Source: an uncultured Olsenella sp. (GTDB lineage: Bacteria; Actinomycetota; Coriobacteriia; Coriobacteriales; Atopobiaceae). Taken from it: DNA of 64,000 bases. The stretch is from the NCBI GenBank assembly GCA_900314495.1, contig OMVJ01000012.1, positions 1 through 64,000 of the forward strand, read 5' to 3'. Positions 17,728 to 25,193 of the stretch are shown here, in pieces (position 1 is the first letter of the stretch; the number at the start of each line of letters is the position of its first letter). The notes beneath the pieces were generated by a model, which was given only the letters and a program-made list of their open reading frames with translations, did not search any database and was not told the DNA's origin. The position numbers were made by a program, and so were the translations under genes.

Positions 17728-18021
17728 CTAGAGCCGGTACATGAAGTTGAAGACTTCCTCGCGCTGCATGGTAATCTGCAGGCCAATCTGGTCTGACACC
17801 TGGTTCAGGAGGTGCTGGAGCTCCGCGAAGGAAACGTCCGAGGCAGTCAGGTCAACGAGCATAGTCATGGTGAAGATGCCCTGCAGGATGGACTGCGTGA
17901 TGTCCAGAATGTTCACCTGGTGGTCCGCGAACACCCGCGCCACCTCCGCCACGATGCCCGAGCGATCCTTGCCAAGCACGGTAACGATGGCGCGGTTCTT
18001 GAGTTCGTCACTGTTGCCCAT
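17728..18021 (-). CDS. ACT-domain protein (UPF0237 type)
   Basis: A 97-residue single-domain protein. RAIVTVLGKDRSGIVAEVA followed by NILDITQSIL is the ACT ligand-binding signature of the UPF0237 group, small proteins thought to bind an amino acid and regulate a partner. ATG 18021 has GGGAGGT upstream; a longer start at 18102 has none. It ends 15 bases before the citrate synthase start and leads that operon, which suggests a link between amino-acid sensing and citrate/glutamate supply. That link is inference. Confidence 0.85.
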   Translation of the reverse strand: MGNSDELKNRAIVTVLGKDRSGIVAEVARVFADHQVNILDITQSILQGIFTMTMLVDLTASDVSFAELQHLLNQVSDQIGLQITMQREEVFNFMYRL

Positions 18022-18194
18022 GGGGCCTACCTCCCGAATCTGCACGAATGCGAGTGCAGTCTTGTCTGCGAATGCAGCCGTCATTGTATCCCAGGCAGGC
18101 AAGGGTCACTTGTCCACGCGGTTTTTGAGACCTGTTATTCATCTTGGGAGCCATTGCGGCACCAGATTTCAGGCCATCCCCACACCAAGAAGAG

Positions 18195-18224
18195 GCGCCC
18201 GGGCTCCCATTGGGGCCCGGGCGC
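18195..18224 (-). terminator. GC-rich hairpin downstream of carD
   Basis: A perfect 10-bp stem (GCGCCCGGGC and GCCCGGGCGC) with a 10-base loop lies 47 bases after the carD stop. It has no T-tract, so termination is likely but not certain. Confidence 0.5.
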
Positions 18225-18271
18225 GCAGTAATGGCTGGCTTTGCGGCCTTGGATGCCCTGTTTGGGCAGGG

Positions 18272-18766
18272 CTAGTTCTGGGACGCCTCCACGCTGTTCT
18301 GGAAAAGGACCATGACATCCTCCGGCGTGGTGTCCAGCGCGACGGCAAGCTCAGAGAGCGAGCGCTCCGAGGCCTGCTTCAGAATGCGCTCGTACGCCGC
18401 GGGCGGCTTCTTGTTGTTTGCCTTGGTCTGGGCAATGCGCGCACGGAACGTCTTCACTATGCGCACCGTGTCACGGCAGGTGCCACGGCGAATCTCGTTC
18501 TTGAAGTGCTCTTCCTCAAGCGCGTTGCTCCTGTCCCTGAAGTCCTCCACCGGGATGGTGGGGTACTGGTCAATGAGCTCCTGCGCCTCCTCGCGCGAGA
18601 GGACCGGACGGAGCTTGGCCTCCGACGCCACGGGAAAGCTGATCTTCATGGGATGACGCTGGCCAATGGGCATAAGCTCATACACCGCTGTGGGGCCCTC
18701 CGCAATGGCCTCCACCTTGCAGACGCCCTGACCCGGATGGACGATATACTCTCCGACTTGGTACAT
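18272..18766 (-). CDS. carD: CarD family RNA-polymerase-binding regulator
   Basis: The protein has 164 residues. The N-terminal RNAP beta-interacting (RID) domain starts YQVGEYIVHPGQGVCKVEAI, the family signature. A helical C-terminal domain follows, with basic helices able to contact the promoter fork. CarD stabilises open complexes, notably at rRNA promoters, and is typical of actinobacteria and related groups. ATG 18766 is preferred over the one at 18772 because AAGGAG is then eight bases upstream. It is a single-gene unit. Confidence 0.92.
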   Translation of the reverse strand: MYQVGEYIVHPGQGVCKVEAIAEGPTAVYELMPIGQRHPMKISFPVASEAKLRPVLSREEAQELIDQYPTIPVEDFRDRSNALEEEHFKNEIRRGTCRDTVRIVKTFRARIAQTKANNKKPPAAYERILKQASERSLSELAVALDTTPEDVMVLFQNSVEASQN

Positions 18767-19079
18767 ATGCATCGCTCCTTCCGATAACGTTCAATAGATT
18801 ACCATCCATCGAGCTCTTTATGAAAGAACTGTGCAACACATTGCACAAGAAGTCCGCATGCAATATGTTTACAAATTTTCATGCGCTTGTTAGGCGCACA
18901 CAGGCACGGGCGACTGCGCCATGAGGGCACCGCGAACGCTGTTCTTTTTCAGATTCCTTAACGCTCGCCTCCAGCTACCCTTAAACGTCGTAGCAAGTAC
19001 TTGTAGGCTCGAATATGCGCCGTCCGCGCATTTTTGGGCGGGGCATACTCTCCCCAAGCCTCAGCGAAGGGAGCAAATC
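18767..19079. other. Divergent spacer with a TGTGCAA dyad
   Basis: A 313-base non-coding, relatively AT-rich spacer between carD and the beta-helix gene. At 18830-18847 is a perfect 7-bp inverted repeat, TGTGCAA-CACA-TTGCACA, operator-like. The related words TTGTGCAA and TGTGCAACACAA recur after tRNA-Phe at 24986-24993 and 25021-25032. No clear promoter pair could be fixed. Confidence 0.4.
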
Positions 19080-20906
19080 ATGCCAGCCACCAGCAAGCAC
19101 GCGTCACACGTCACCACCAACGACCTTGTTAGGAAGGCGGGAAGCGCCGTAGTTATTGGCGCCCTGGCGCTCTCACTGAGTCCCTTGCCCGTGCTCGCCG
19201 CCACGGGCGACGCGTCCGCCACGTCCACGCAGCAGTCCTCTGCGCCGGAGCCGCCGTCTGGCCAGGCGCCCAGCGGGAGCGCACTGTCTGGCCAGGCGCC
19301 CTCGGGAGAGGCCCCCGGTGGCATGCCCCAAGGTGAGGCCCCCAGCGGTGGCGCCCCTGGCGGCGGTGCGGACACCATGAGCTTCGACTACCAGGGCACC
19401 TACTCCGGCGCGCTCACTGCCGACGGGGAATCCGTGGACTCCGCCAACGAGTCCGCCACTGCCACGGAGGCAGACCAGAACGCCGCCCTGGCGCAGAACG
19501 GTGGCACGCTCACCATCTCCAGCGGAACGCTGCAGAAGTCGGGCGACGACACCAACGGGGACAACTGCAACTTCTATGGCGTCAACTCCATAGCACTGGC
19601 AACCGGCGAGGGTTCCAAGCTGAGCATCCGCGACACCGCCCTTGCCGCCACCAGCGAGGGCTCCAACGGCGTCTTTGCCACCGACTCCGCCACGGCGTAC
19701 GTGAACAACAGCTCCATCAGCACCACCGCCGGCAACTCGCGCGGACTCGACGCCACCTACGGCGGCACCATCATAGCCAACCAGATGGAGATCACCACCC
19801 AGGGGGACCACTGCGCAGGCGTGGCGACGGACCGCGGCGGTGGCTACGTCTCACTCACCAACTCGTCCATCGAGACCAACGGTTCCGGCTCGCCCCTGCT
19901 CTACTCCACCGGCGACATAGAGGCCAGCGGTGTGACGGGCACCGCCACCGGATCGCAGATTGCGGGCATGGAGGGCCTGAACACCATCCTCATCAACGAT
20001 TGCAGCCTCACAAGCACCAACACCTCCACCACCGGGTCCGACCCCGTGGCCAACGGCGTGATCATCTACCAGTCCACATCGGGTGACGCGGAGGCCACCA
20101 CGGGCGATGCCGCCACCTTCCAGGCCGTGGACTCCACCTTGAAGAGCGAAATCGAGTCTGGCTCCATGTTCTACCTCACGAACACGACGGCCAACGTGCT
20201 GCTGCAGAACACGACGCTGGACTTCGACACGACGTCTGCCAACCTGATCCAGGCCGAGGGCAACGACGCCAACAACTGGGGCACCGCGGGCTCCAACGGG
20301 GCAACCGTCAACTTCACCGGCAGAAACCAGCAGCTTGCGGGCAACGTGAGCGTGGACACCATCTCCAGCGTCAACCTCTTCCTGCTGGACGGGACCACGT
20401 GGACTGGCGCTGCCAGCATCACGCAGAACGAGAACGGCTCCACCAGCGAGGCGCCTCTTACCGTGAACGTTGACGGCAGCTCCACCTGGGTTGTCACGGC
20501 AGACACAACCGTCTCCGCGCTGAACGTGGCCAACGGGGGCAAGGTCGTGGACGCCGACGGCAAGTCCGTGACCATAGTCGCCAACGGCCAGACGGTCGTC
20601 CAGGGTGACTCCGACCTCACCGTCACCGTGGCGGGATCCTACGGAACCGAGGTCACCACGTCCGAGGCCAACGACGTCGCGACGGAAACCATCGATCGCT
20701 CTGGCTTCGACGAGGAGTTCGGCACGCAGACCAGCTTCTCGCTGGGCAGCTCGGCGGATGAGGGCACGACGCAGCAGGCCTCGGCGGATGCAGGCAGCTC
20801 GGGCCCTGAGGCCACCGACGAAGCGACTGCCAGCGCGCAGGGCGGTTCCGCCTCCGTTTGGGACTCCATCGTGAGCTTCTTCAAGGGCATCTTCGGCATG
20901 GCATAG
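19080..20906 (+). CDS. Secreted right-handed beta-helix protein, adhesin-like
   Basis: The protein has 608 residues. A signal peptide (AVVIGALALSLSPLPVLA, cut near residue 40) is followed by a Pro/Gly/Ser repeat region of about 50 residues built on APSG units. After that come beta-helix coils: short Ser/Thr/Asn/Gly-rich repeats such as GTLTISSGTL, LSIRDTAL, YVNNSSIST and VSLTNSSIET. The C-terminal 15 residues (SIVSFFKGIFG) are amphipathic. There is no LPXTG motif. Such proteins are usually surface adhesins or polysaccharide-interacting proteins; no catalytic residues of a lyase could be recognised. ATG 19080 has GAAGGGAG upstream. Confidence 0.75.
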   Translation: MPATSKHASHVTTNDLVRKAGSAVVIGALALSLSPLPVLAATGDASATSTQQSSAPEPPSGQAPSGSALSGQAPSGEAPGGMPQGEAPSGGAPGGGADTMSFDYQGTYSGALTADGESVDSANESATATEADQNAALAQNGGTLTISSGTLQKSGDDTNGDNCNFYGVNSIALATGEGSKLSIRDTALAATSEGSNGVFATDSATAYVNNSSISTTAGNSRGLDATYGGTIIANQMEITTQGDHCAGVATDRGGGYVSLTNSSIETNGSGSPLLYSTGDIEASGVTGTATGSQIAGMEGLNTILINDCSLTSTNTSTTGSDPVANGVIIYQSTSGDAEATTGDAATFQAVDSTLKSEIESGSMFYLTNTTANVLLQNTTLDFDTTSANLIQAEGNDANNWGTAGSNGATVNFTGRNQQLAGNVSVDTISSVNLFLLDGTTWTGAASITQNENGSTSEAPLTVNVDGSSTWVVTADTTVSALNVANGGKVVDADGKSVTIVANGQTVVQGDSDLTVTVAGSYGTEVTTSEANDVATETIDRSGFDEEFGTQTSFSLGSSADEGTTQQASADAGSSGPEATDEATASAQGGSASVWDSIVSFFKGIFGMA

Positions 20907-20963
20907 GACCTTGAGCTAGCAGGGAAACTGGCTTGGCCGGCCACGTGTCACCCGCAGGCGGGC

Positions 20964-21008
20964 TACCCCACAACCGACAGACTTCGGTTGTGGGGTAAGT
21001 CTATTTTT
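20964..21008 (+). terminator. Terminator hairpin, first of two related 34-bp palindromes
   Basis: A 14-bp perfect stem (TACCCCACAACCGA and its complement, 20964-20997) with a 6-base loop, followed by a T-run at 21003-21008. It terminates the beta-helix gene. The outer 10 bp are identical to the palindrome at 21044-21077. Confidence 0.85.
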
Positions 21009-21043
21009 TGTTATTCTCGCAGGTCAAGGCACTTGCATGAAAG

Positions 21044-21077
21044 TACCCCACAAGCGGAGGCCTCCGCTTGTGGGGTA
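21044..21077. repeat. 34-bp perfect palindrome related to the preceding terminator
   Basis: TACCCCACAAGCGGAGG joins directly to its own reverse complement, a 17-bp stem with no loop. It shares the outer TACCCCACAA/TTGTGGGGTA arms with 20964-20997, while the inner bases differ and pairing is kept. It may be the minus-strand terminator of the tannase-like gene. Confidence 0.8.
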
Positions 21078-21145
21078 GCGTCTTTCCATCGCGGCCCGCC
21101 TTGGGAGCCATTCTCGCTACAAAGCTAGCCTATTGTGAGGGCAAA

Positions 21146-23143
21146 TCACTCCGAACCAGCAGGCGCGCAGCAGGCGACAACCCATGCCACCAGGTTGCCC
21201 TCGGCGTCGCCGGACTGCTCGGCCAGCATGTGGCCCTGGCCCCACACCGGCGTGAAGGCGACGTCGGAAACGCCGTCGTAGTGCGAGAGGGCAAGGGCGA
21301 GGTTGGCCTCCGTGCAGAGCGAGGTGTCCGTCTGGAACAGGCCGGAGTTTATGCGCCAATGTGGGGCGACGCCAGCCGTGCCAAAGCCGTCGTAGCCGCC
21401 ACTCAGGAAGTACAGGGGGTTGAGCATGTTGACGCGGGTGGTCACCGTAGTGCCAAGGGCGTCCTCCTTGGCGACGTCGTCACCCCACTCGGTCACGTAC
21501 TTCTTGTCCCACTGCTGGGCGCCGGAGTAGGCGTCTATGTGCTGGGCAATGAGCTCGGCCGCCGTCTTGCTGAAGTGCAGGGTGCTCTCGTCGTCAATGC
21601 CGAAGGTCTGGTTCTCCACGCTGCTACGGTCCACCGCGTCAAAGGCGCACACGCCCTTCTTTGCCGGCTTCAGGTTGCGCACGAAGGCGCCCAGGCTCTG
21701 GATGCGGGCCGTGCCCCTGCGCTGGTTGTAGGTGAGCCAGTAGTCGCTGGCGTTGAGCGCGCTCACGTAGTCAAAGACCGTGTTGTAGACGGTGGACTGC
21801 ACCTGCGTCGTGCCCGTGGGCGTCGACGTGGTGGTGGTAGTGGTTGTCGTACCCTCCGTCGTGGTAGTGGTGGTAGTGGTGGCCGTGCCACTTGCCGTGG
21901 CGTCCGTGCTGCTTGAGGTTGCGGCCTGGGCGGAGGCATCGCCCGTCACGGCCTCAACGTCCGTGACGCCCGCGGCAGAGCTCTGCAGGTTCGGGTCGCC
22001 CGGGAAGCTGGGGCTGGTGATGAACGTCGGCGTATAGGTGTAGGGGAAGGTCGTGTTCTGGAAGAAGTTGGCCGCAGCGGCCTCCACCTGGTCAACCATG
22101 TAGTTGTAGTAGGTGCCGTCGGTGAAGATCTCCCCCGAGGTCTCGTCCAGGGTGAGGGCGTTGTCATCAGAGTCACGCAGGTCAAGGCTGTTGACGCTCG
22201 CCGCGTAGGCGGCGGCAAGGTCGCGCGAGAGCAGCTGCGTCCACTGGCCGTCCGCACGCGTGCCGTCCGTGGAGTACTGGCCCATCTGCCACTCGTACGC
22301 CGCGTCCGCGGTGTCGAACGAGGTGATGGGGCACCAGGACGCGGACCCGAAGATGGCATCGGAGATGGGGTCACCATTGGTACCGTCGTGCGTGATGGCA
22401 CCAATCTGCTCCAGGTAGGGCGTGTAGAGCTCGGAGTCACCGGAGGATCCCAGCACCGCAGCGATGCCGCCACCCATGCTGAAGCCAAACGAGAACACGC
22501 GCGAGGTGTCGCACGGCAGGGAATCCTTGTTGTAGCGCAGGAAGCGGACGGCAGCCTTCAGGTCCACCACGGGCCAAGGCGCGCCGCCAGAGATGATCTC
22601 CTTGCTGTCGGACTCAAAGCCCGCGCTGCGCCCGCGGAAGCCCGCGTACACGTAGACGAAGCCCGCGTCCAGGTACGTTCCCAGGCCCTTGTAGCCGTAG
22701 GACGTGGGGCAGTTCTGCGCGGACAGGGTACCGGAGTTGATGGGCATGACGACAGGCGCCGTAGCCGGGGTGAAGTTGCCGACGGTTGCCTCCGTGTCGA
22801 TGGTGCAGGCGTACGTGTCGCCCTTCTCCTCCGCCTTGAAGTAGGCGCCCGGCACGAAGATGGCCAGGGACTCCAGGGATGCCGAGCCCGGCTTCAGGCA
22901 GTAGGGAACGCCAAGCTGGTAGTAGACCTCGTGCTCCTTGTCGTACTTCCATGCGCTCATGTCCAGCGCAAGGTCCTCAAACTCCTTGAGGACCACGTCG
23001 GACTTGGGTTCCTCCGCGCTGGACCCCGAAGAACCGCTGCCAGCCGGCTGCTCTTGGCTCTGCTGAGGCACGGAGCATGCGGCAAGGCCCGCAACCGTCC
23101 CGGCAGATGCGAGTGCAAGAAACTCTCTTCTGGTCCAGCCCAT
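21146..23143 (-). CDS. Tannase-like (subtype B) alpha/beta-hydrolase lipoprotein
   Basis: The protein has 665 residues. The N-terminus MGWTRREFLALASAGTVAG-LAAC is a Tat-type signal with a lipobox, so it is exported folded and anchored as a lipoprotein. The catalytic domain has an oxyanion-type FVPGAYF segment, GFSMGGG with the nucleophile Ser, an Asp candidate in GGYDGFG and the His in WGQGHML. The layout (YYQLGVPYC at the start, GSSGDSELYTPYL after the nucleophile) resembles subtype B tannases, which split gallate esters. A poly-Thr linker of about 20 residues is inserted before the last part. AGGAGGGG precedes ATG 23143. Feruloyl or another ester substrate is possible. Confidence 0.75.
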   Translation of the reverse strand: MGWTRREFLALASAGTVAGLAACSVPQQSQEQPAGSGSSGSSAEEPKSDVVLKEFEDLALDMSAWKYDKEHEVYYQLGVPYCLKPGSASLESLAIFVPGAYFKAEEKGDTYACTIDTEATVGNFTPATAPVVMPINSGTLSAQNCPTSYGYKGLGTYLDAGFVYVYAGFRGRSAGFESDSKEIISGGAPWPVVDLKAAVRFLRYNKDSLPCDTSRVFSFGFSMGGGIAAVLGSSGDSELYTPYLEQIGAITHDGTNGDPISDAIFGSASWCPITSFDTADAAYEWQMGQYSTDGTRADGQWTQLLSRDLAAAYAASVNSLDLRDSDDNALTLDETSGEIFTDGTYYNYMVDQVEAAAANFFQNTTFPYTYTPTFITSPSFPGDPNLQSSAAGVTDVEAVTGDASAQAATSSSTDATASGTATTTTTTTTEGTTTTTTTTSTPTGTTQVQSTVYNTVFDYVSALNASDYWLTYNQRRGTARIQSLGAFVRNLKPAKKGVCAFDAVDRSSVENQTFGIDDESTLHFSKTAAELIAQHIDAYSGAQQWDKKYVTEWGDDVAKEDALGTTVTTRVNMLNPLYFLSGGYDGFGTAGVAPHWRINSGLFQTDTSLCTEANLALALSHYDGVSDVAFTPVWGQGHMLAEQSGDAEGNLVAWVVACCAPAGSE

Positions 23144-23327
23144 GACCCCTCCTGAGGTTGAGACAAGCGTGTATCTTCTAATCCTACCCTGCGCCGCTGG
23201 GCATGTTTGCGCCATATCGGTATCTTCAGCGAAACGCCGTGCAAACTTCCGCCCGTGGGGGAATGCGACTATTGTAGGGGTGCACGACGGTAGGAGGCGC
23301 TCCACGGGGCGCGTCCGAGGAGGTCCC

Positions 23328-23717
23328 ATGTTTCACTTTGGCAAGTGGGGTTTTGGCAGGAGCAAGGGCAACGTCCAGGAGCCCGAGCCATACAAGCGCG
23401 TCTCGACGCCTGACGACGGCGGCAAGAGGCGCAGGCTGCACCTGCGCTTCGTGGGACAGGTGCAGGCCGTGGGCTTCCGCTGGAACGCACGCAAGGTGGC
23501 AACCGAGGTCGGCTGCACCGGCTGGGTGGAAAACAAGTCCGACGGCAGCGTGGAGATGGAGCTGCAGGGCACGGACCCGCAGATTTGTGACTACTTTGGC
23601 CTCTTCGCCGACGAGTACCGCTCCCACCCCATCCAATACCAGATCAGCGAGCGTGAGGACATCCCCCTCGTCCCCGAGGAGCAGGAGTTCGTTGCGAGGT
23701 ACGAGTGGGAATACTGA
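23328..23717 (+). CDS. acyP: Acylphosphatase
   Basis: The protein has 129 residues, of which about the last 92 form the acylphosphatase fold. HLRFVGQVQAVGFRW holds the phosphate loop and catalytic Arg, and GCTGWVENKSDGSVE holds the catalytic Asn. It hydrolyses acyl phosphates such as carbamoyl phosphate or 1,3-bisphosphoglycerate. The charged N-terminal 36 residues are an extension not found in the basic family. CGAGGAGGT lies upstream of ATG 23328. Its end overlaps the glycosylase start by 13 bases, so the two are one operon. Confidence 0.93.
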   Translation: MFHFGKWGFGRSKGNVQEPEPYKRVSTPDDGGKRRRLHLRFVGQVQAVGFRWNARKVATEVGCTGWVENKSDGSVEMELQGTDPQICDYFGLFADEYRSHPIQYQISEREDIPLVPEEQEFVARYEWEY

Positions 23718-24502
23718 GGGAAGCTCACGACTTCGACCTGGACGCGATCTTTCGCTCCGGCCAGGTCTTCACGTGGAGGCCGCTCGAGCCGGCTTCGTCC
23801 GGCTGGGGCACGGGCTACCTGGTGTCGTCGGGACAGAGGCGGTGCCGCGTGGGACAGTCTGGCGGCACGCTTGCCCTGCTGGACGCAGACGGGGGTGCCC
23901 TGCCACAGGAAGACGCCCCCTATTGGGAGCACTACTTCGCGCTAGATGCCGATTACGGCGCAATCCTGGGAGGGCTCTCCCTGCCCCATGAGGTGTGGGC
24001 GGCCTCCGCGGGAATCCGCGTGCTGGCACAGGACTGGTGGGACACGCTGGTCAGCTTCGCCATATCCCAGAACTCGAACATCCCCCGCATCCAGCACGCG
24101 ATGGATGCCCTCATGGCAGCCGGGGGCGGTTGCGTCCCGCAGCCGGCCCAGCTTGCCCGGCAGCTTTCGGACGACGGCTTCGCGAATGCGCTCAGGTTGG
24201 GGTACCGCCTCCCCTACCTGCAAGGCATTGCCCAGCGGTGCACGGCGTGGCGGCCCAGCTCTTTGGGTAGCCGCCCGGTGGCCTTGGAAGAGCAGCTGCT
24301 TGAGCTGCAGAGCCTGCCGGGCGTCGGCCCCAAGGTGGCCAACTGCGTCTGCCTGTTCGGTTTGGGATACCTGGACGCGGTGCCTCGCGACACATGGATC
24401 AAGAAGGTTGAGTCGCGCGAGAACGTAGCCTGGGACCCGACCTATGGCGGAATACAACAGCAGTATTACTTCGCCTGGGCACGCGAGAGGAGCCACGCAT
24501 GA
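23705..24502 (+). CDS. OGG1-type 8-oxoguanine DNA glycosylase/AP lyase
   Basis: A 265-residue HhH-GPD glycosylase. The N-terminal part is OGG-like, starting from FRSGQVFTWRP. The helix-hairpin-helix is SLPGVGPKVANCVCLFGLG with the Schiff-base Lys, and the catalytic Asp is in AVPRDTWIKK. It excises oxidised guanine and may nick the AP site. The GTG start at 23705 lies inside the acylphosphatase gene. The stop overlaps the next start as ATGA, so translation of the following small gene is coupled. OGG1 and AlkA-like members are hard to separate; the N-terminal domain favours OGG1. Confidence 0.88.
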   Translation: MGILREAHDFDLDAIFRSGQVFTWRPLEPASSGWGTGYLVSSGQRRCRVGQSGGTLALLDADGGALPQEDAPYWEHYFALDADYGAILGGLSLPHEVWAASAGIRVLAQDWWDTLVSFAISQNSNIPRIQHAMDALMAAGGGCVPQPAQLARQLSDDGFANALRLGYRLPYLQGIAQRCTAWRPSSLGSRPVALEEQLLELQSLPGVGPKVANCVCLFGLGYLDAVPRDTWIKKVESRENVAWDPTYGGIQQQYYFAWARERSHA

Positions 24503-24732
24503 AGATTGCATCCATCGGTGACGTCGTAGACATGAACAAGCGGCTTGCTGCCTCGGACCTGCACTGCAAGGTTCACTTGCGCGACGCTTGAGGCAAGCAG
24601 ACGCTGTGGCTGGAGCCACTGGAAGATGCTTGCGACCTTGCCGCGGTGCGTGACGTCACACGCGCGCACTTCGCGCGGCTACGAACCGAGCTGGAGTTTG
24701 CCGACGACGGGGTGACCTTCTGGCTGAAATGA
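24499..24732 (+). CDS. Small candidate selenoprotein with in-frame TGA (Sec31)
   Basis: An open frame of 77 codons from ATG 24499 (ATGA overlap with the glycosylase stop) to TGA 24730-24732, interrupted by TGA at 24589-24591, codon 31. Sequence on both sides reads as one protein: KVHLRDA, then U, then GKQTLWLEPLED, ending VTFWLK, with the same GC-rich third positions. R-D-A-U-G suggests replacement of a Cys in an R-D-A-C motif; I recall an uncharacterised small-protein family named for that motif, but cannot confirm it. A SECIS-like hairpin follows at once. The function is unknown; a redox or metal role beside a repair glycosylase is a guess. The alternative is a nonsense-mutated pseudogene. 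Confidence 0.7.
24592..24633 (+). promoter_or_regulatory. Bacterial SECIS-like hairpin
   Basis: Directly after the TGA: an outer stem GCAAGCA (24593-24599) with TGCTTGC (24627-24633), 7 perfect pairs; an internal loop; and an upper stem GTGGC (24606-24610) with GCCAC (24615-24619), capped by TGGA. The apical loop starts 19 bases after the TGA and has a G in its first two bases, as published bacterial SECIS rules ask (loop 16-37 bases away, G at position 1 or 2). It would recruit SelB for Sec insertion. Confidence 0.65.
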
Positions 24733-24809
24733 GCGTGGTCGTTGAAGCTGATTGGAGGGCCGCCAGCCCCAGGGGCTCAAGCGCTTCTCAAATTTCTCGA
24801 AGAAAGTTG

Positions 24810-24837
24810 TTGACGGCCGCTCGTGGTTTGGTATTAT
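24810..24837 (+). promoter_or_regulatory. Sigma70-type promoter of tRNA-Phe
   Basis: TTGACG at 24810-24815, a 16-base spacer and TATTAT at 24832-24837, 25 bases before the mature tRNA 5' end. A small GCTCGC/GCGAGC hairpin lies in the leader. Confidence 0.75.
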
Positions 24838-24862
24838 AAACGAGCTCGCAAGCGAGCACATC

Positions 24863-24938
24863 GGCTGGGTAGCTCAGTTGGTAGAGCAGGGGACTGAAAA
24901 TCCCCGTGTCAGGGGTTCGATTCCCTTCCCCGCCACCA
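24863..24938 (+). tRNA. tRNA-Phe (GAA)
   Basis: A 76-base tRNA with encoded CCA. The D arm is GCTC..GAGC, the anticodon arm GGGGA-CTGAAAA-TCCCC carries anticodon GAA, and the T arm contains TTCGATT. The acceptor is GGCTGGG against CCCCGCC: position 4 T faces position 69 C, the only mispair. GGCGGGG would pair perfectly, so this is either a natural mismatch or a base error. Confidence 0.96.
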
Positions 24939-24951
24939 TGTAAGGAATGGC

Positions 24952-24984
24952 CCTCTACCTGCGGAAACGTAGGGGAGGGTTTTT
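24952..24984 (+). terminator. Terminator after tRNA-Phe
   Basis: CCTCTAC (24952-24958) pairs with GTAGGGG (24969-24975, one G-T pair), followed by AGGG and five T residues. Confidence 0.7.
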
Positions 24985-25077
24985 CTTGTGCAAAACGTTC
25001 AACACGGCGTGCAGCACATTTGTGCAACACAAGCTCACGGCACATGCTTTCAACGCACAAAATGGACCCAGTAAGAA

Positions 25078-25108
25078 GGGCCCGCGGCTCCATGTGAACC
25101 GCGGGCCC
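25078..25108 (-). terminator. Terminator hairpin of the DUF2207 gene
   Basis: A perfect 10-bp stem, GGGCCCGCGG with CCGCGGGCCC, and an 11-base loop; the minus strand continues CTTCTTACT. The rest of the 24985-25193 spacer shows only TTGTGCAA-type words. Confidence 0.65.
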
Positions 25109-25193
25109 TGGTTTGCCGTGCAACGCGCAATGCCTGGCGCCAGAGCCAGACGCCTCCTTCCGAAAAAGCCGGCGTAGTCAGCAGGCACCGTGG

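Noticed and set aside
18921-19079. A 53-residue upstream extension of the beta-helix protein
   Set aside because: The extension has no Shine-Dalgarno sequence and would bury the signal peptide; ATG 19080 has GAAGGGAG.
21820-21890. Repetitive GGTGGTAGTGG-type sequence, first considered as a repeat array or CRISPR
   Set aside because: It is the coding region of a poly-Thr linker in the tannase-like lipoprotein; no spacer-repeat structure.
24499-24588. Reading the small gene as a 30-residue peptide ending at the first TGA
   Set aside because: Coding-like sequence continues in frame for 46 codons and a SECIS-like hairpin follows, so termination there is the less likely reading, though a pseudogene remains possible.
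24947-25177. A 76-codon frame after tRNA-Phe
   Set aside because: It spans the tRNA terminator and the DUF2207 terminator hairpin; it is not a credible gene.
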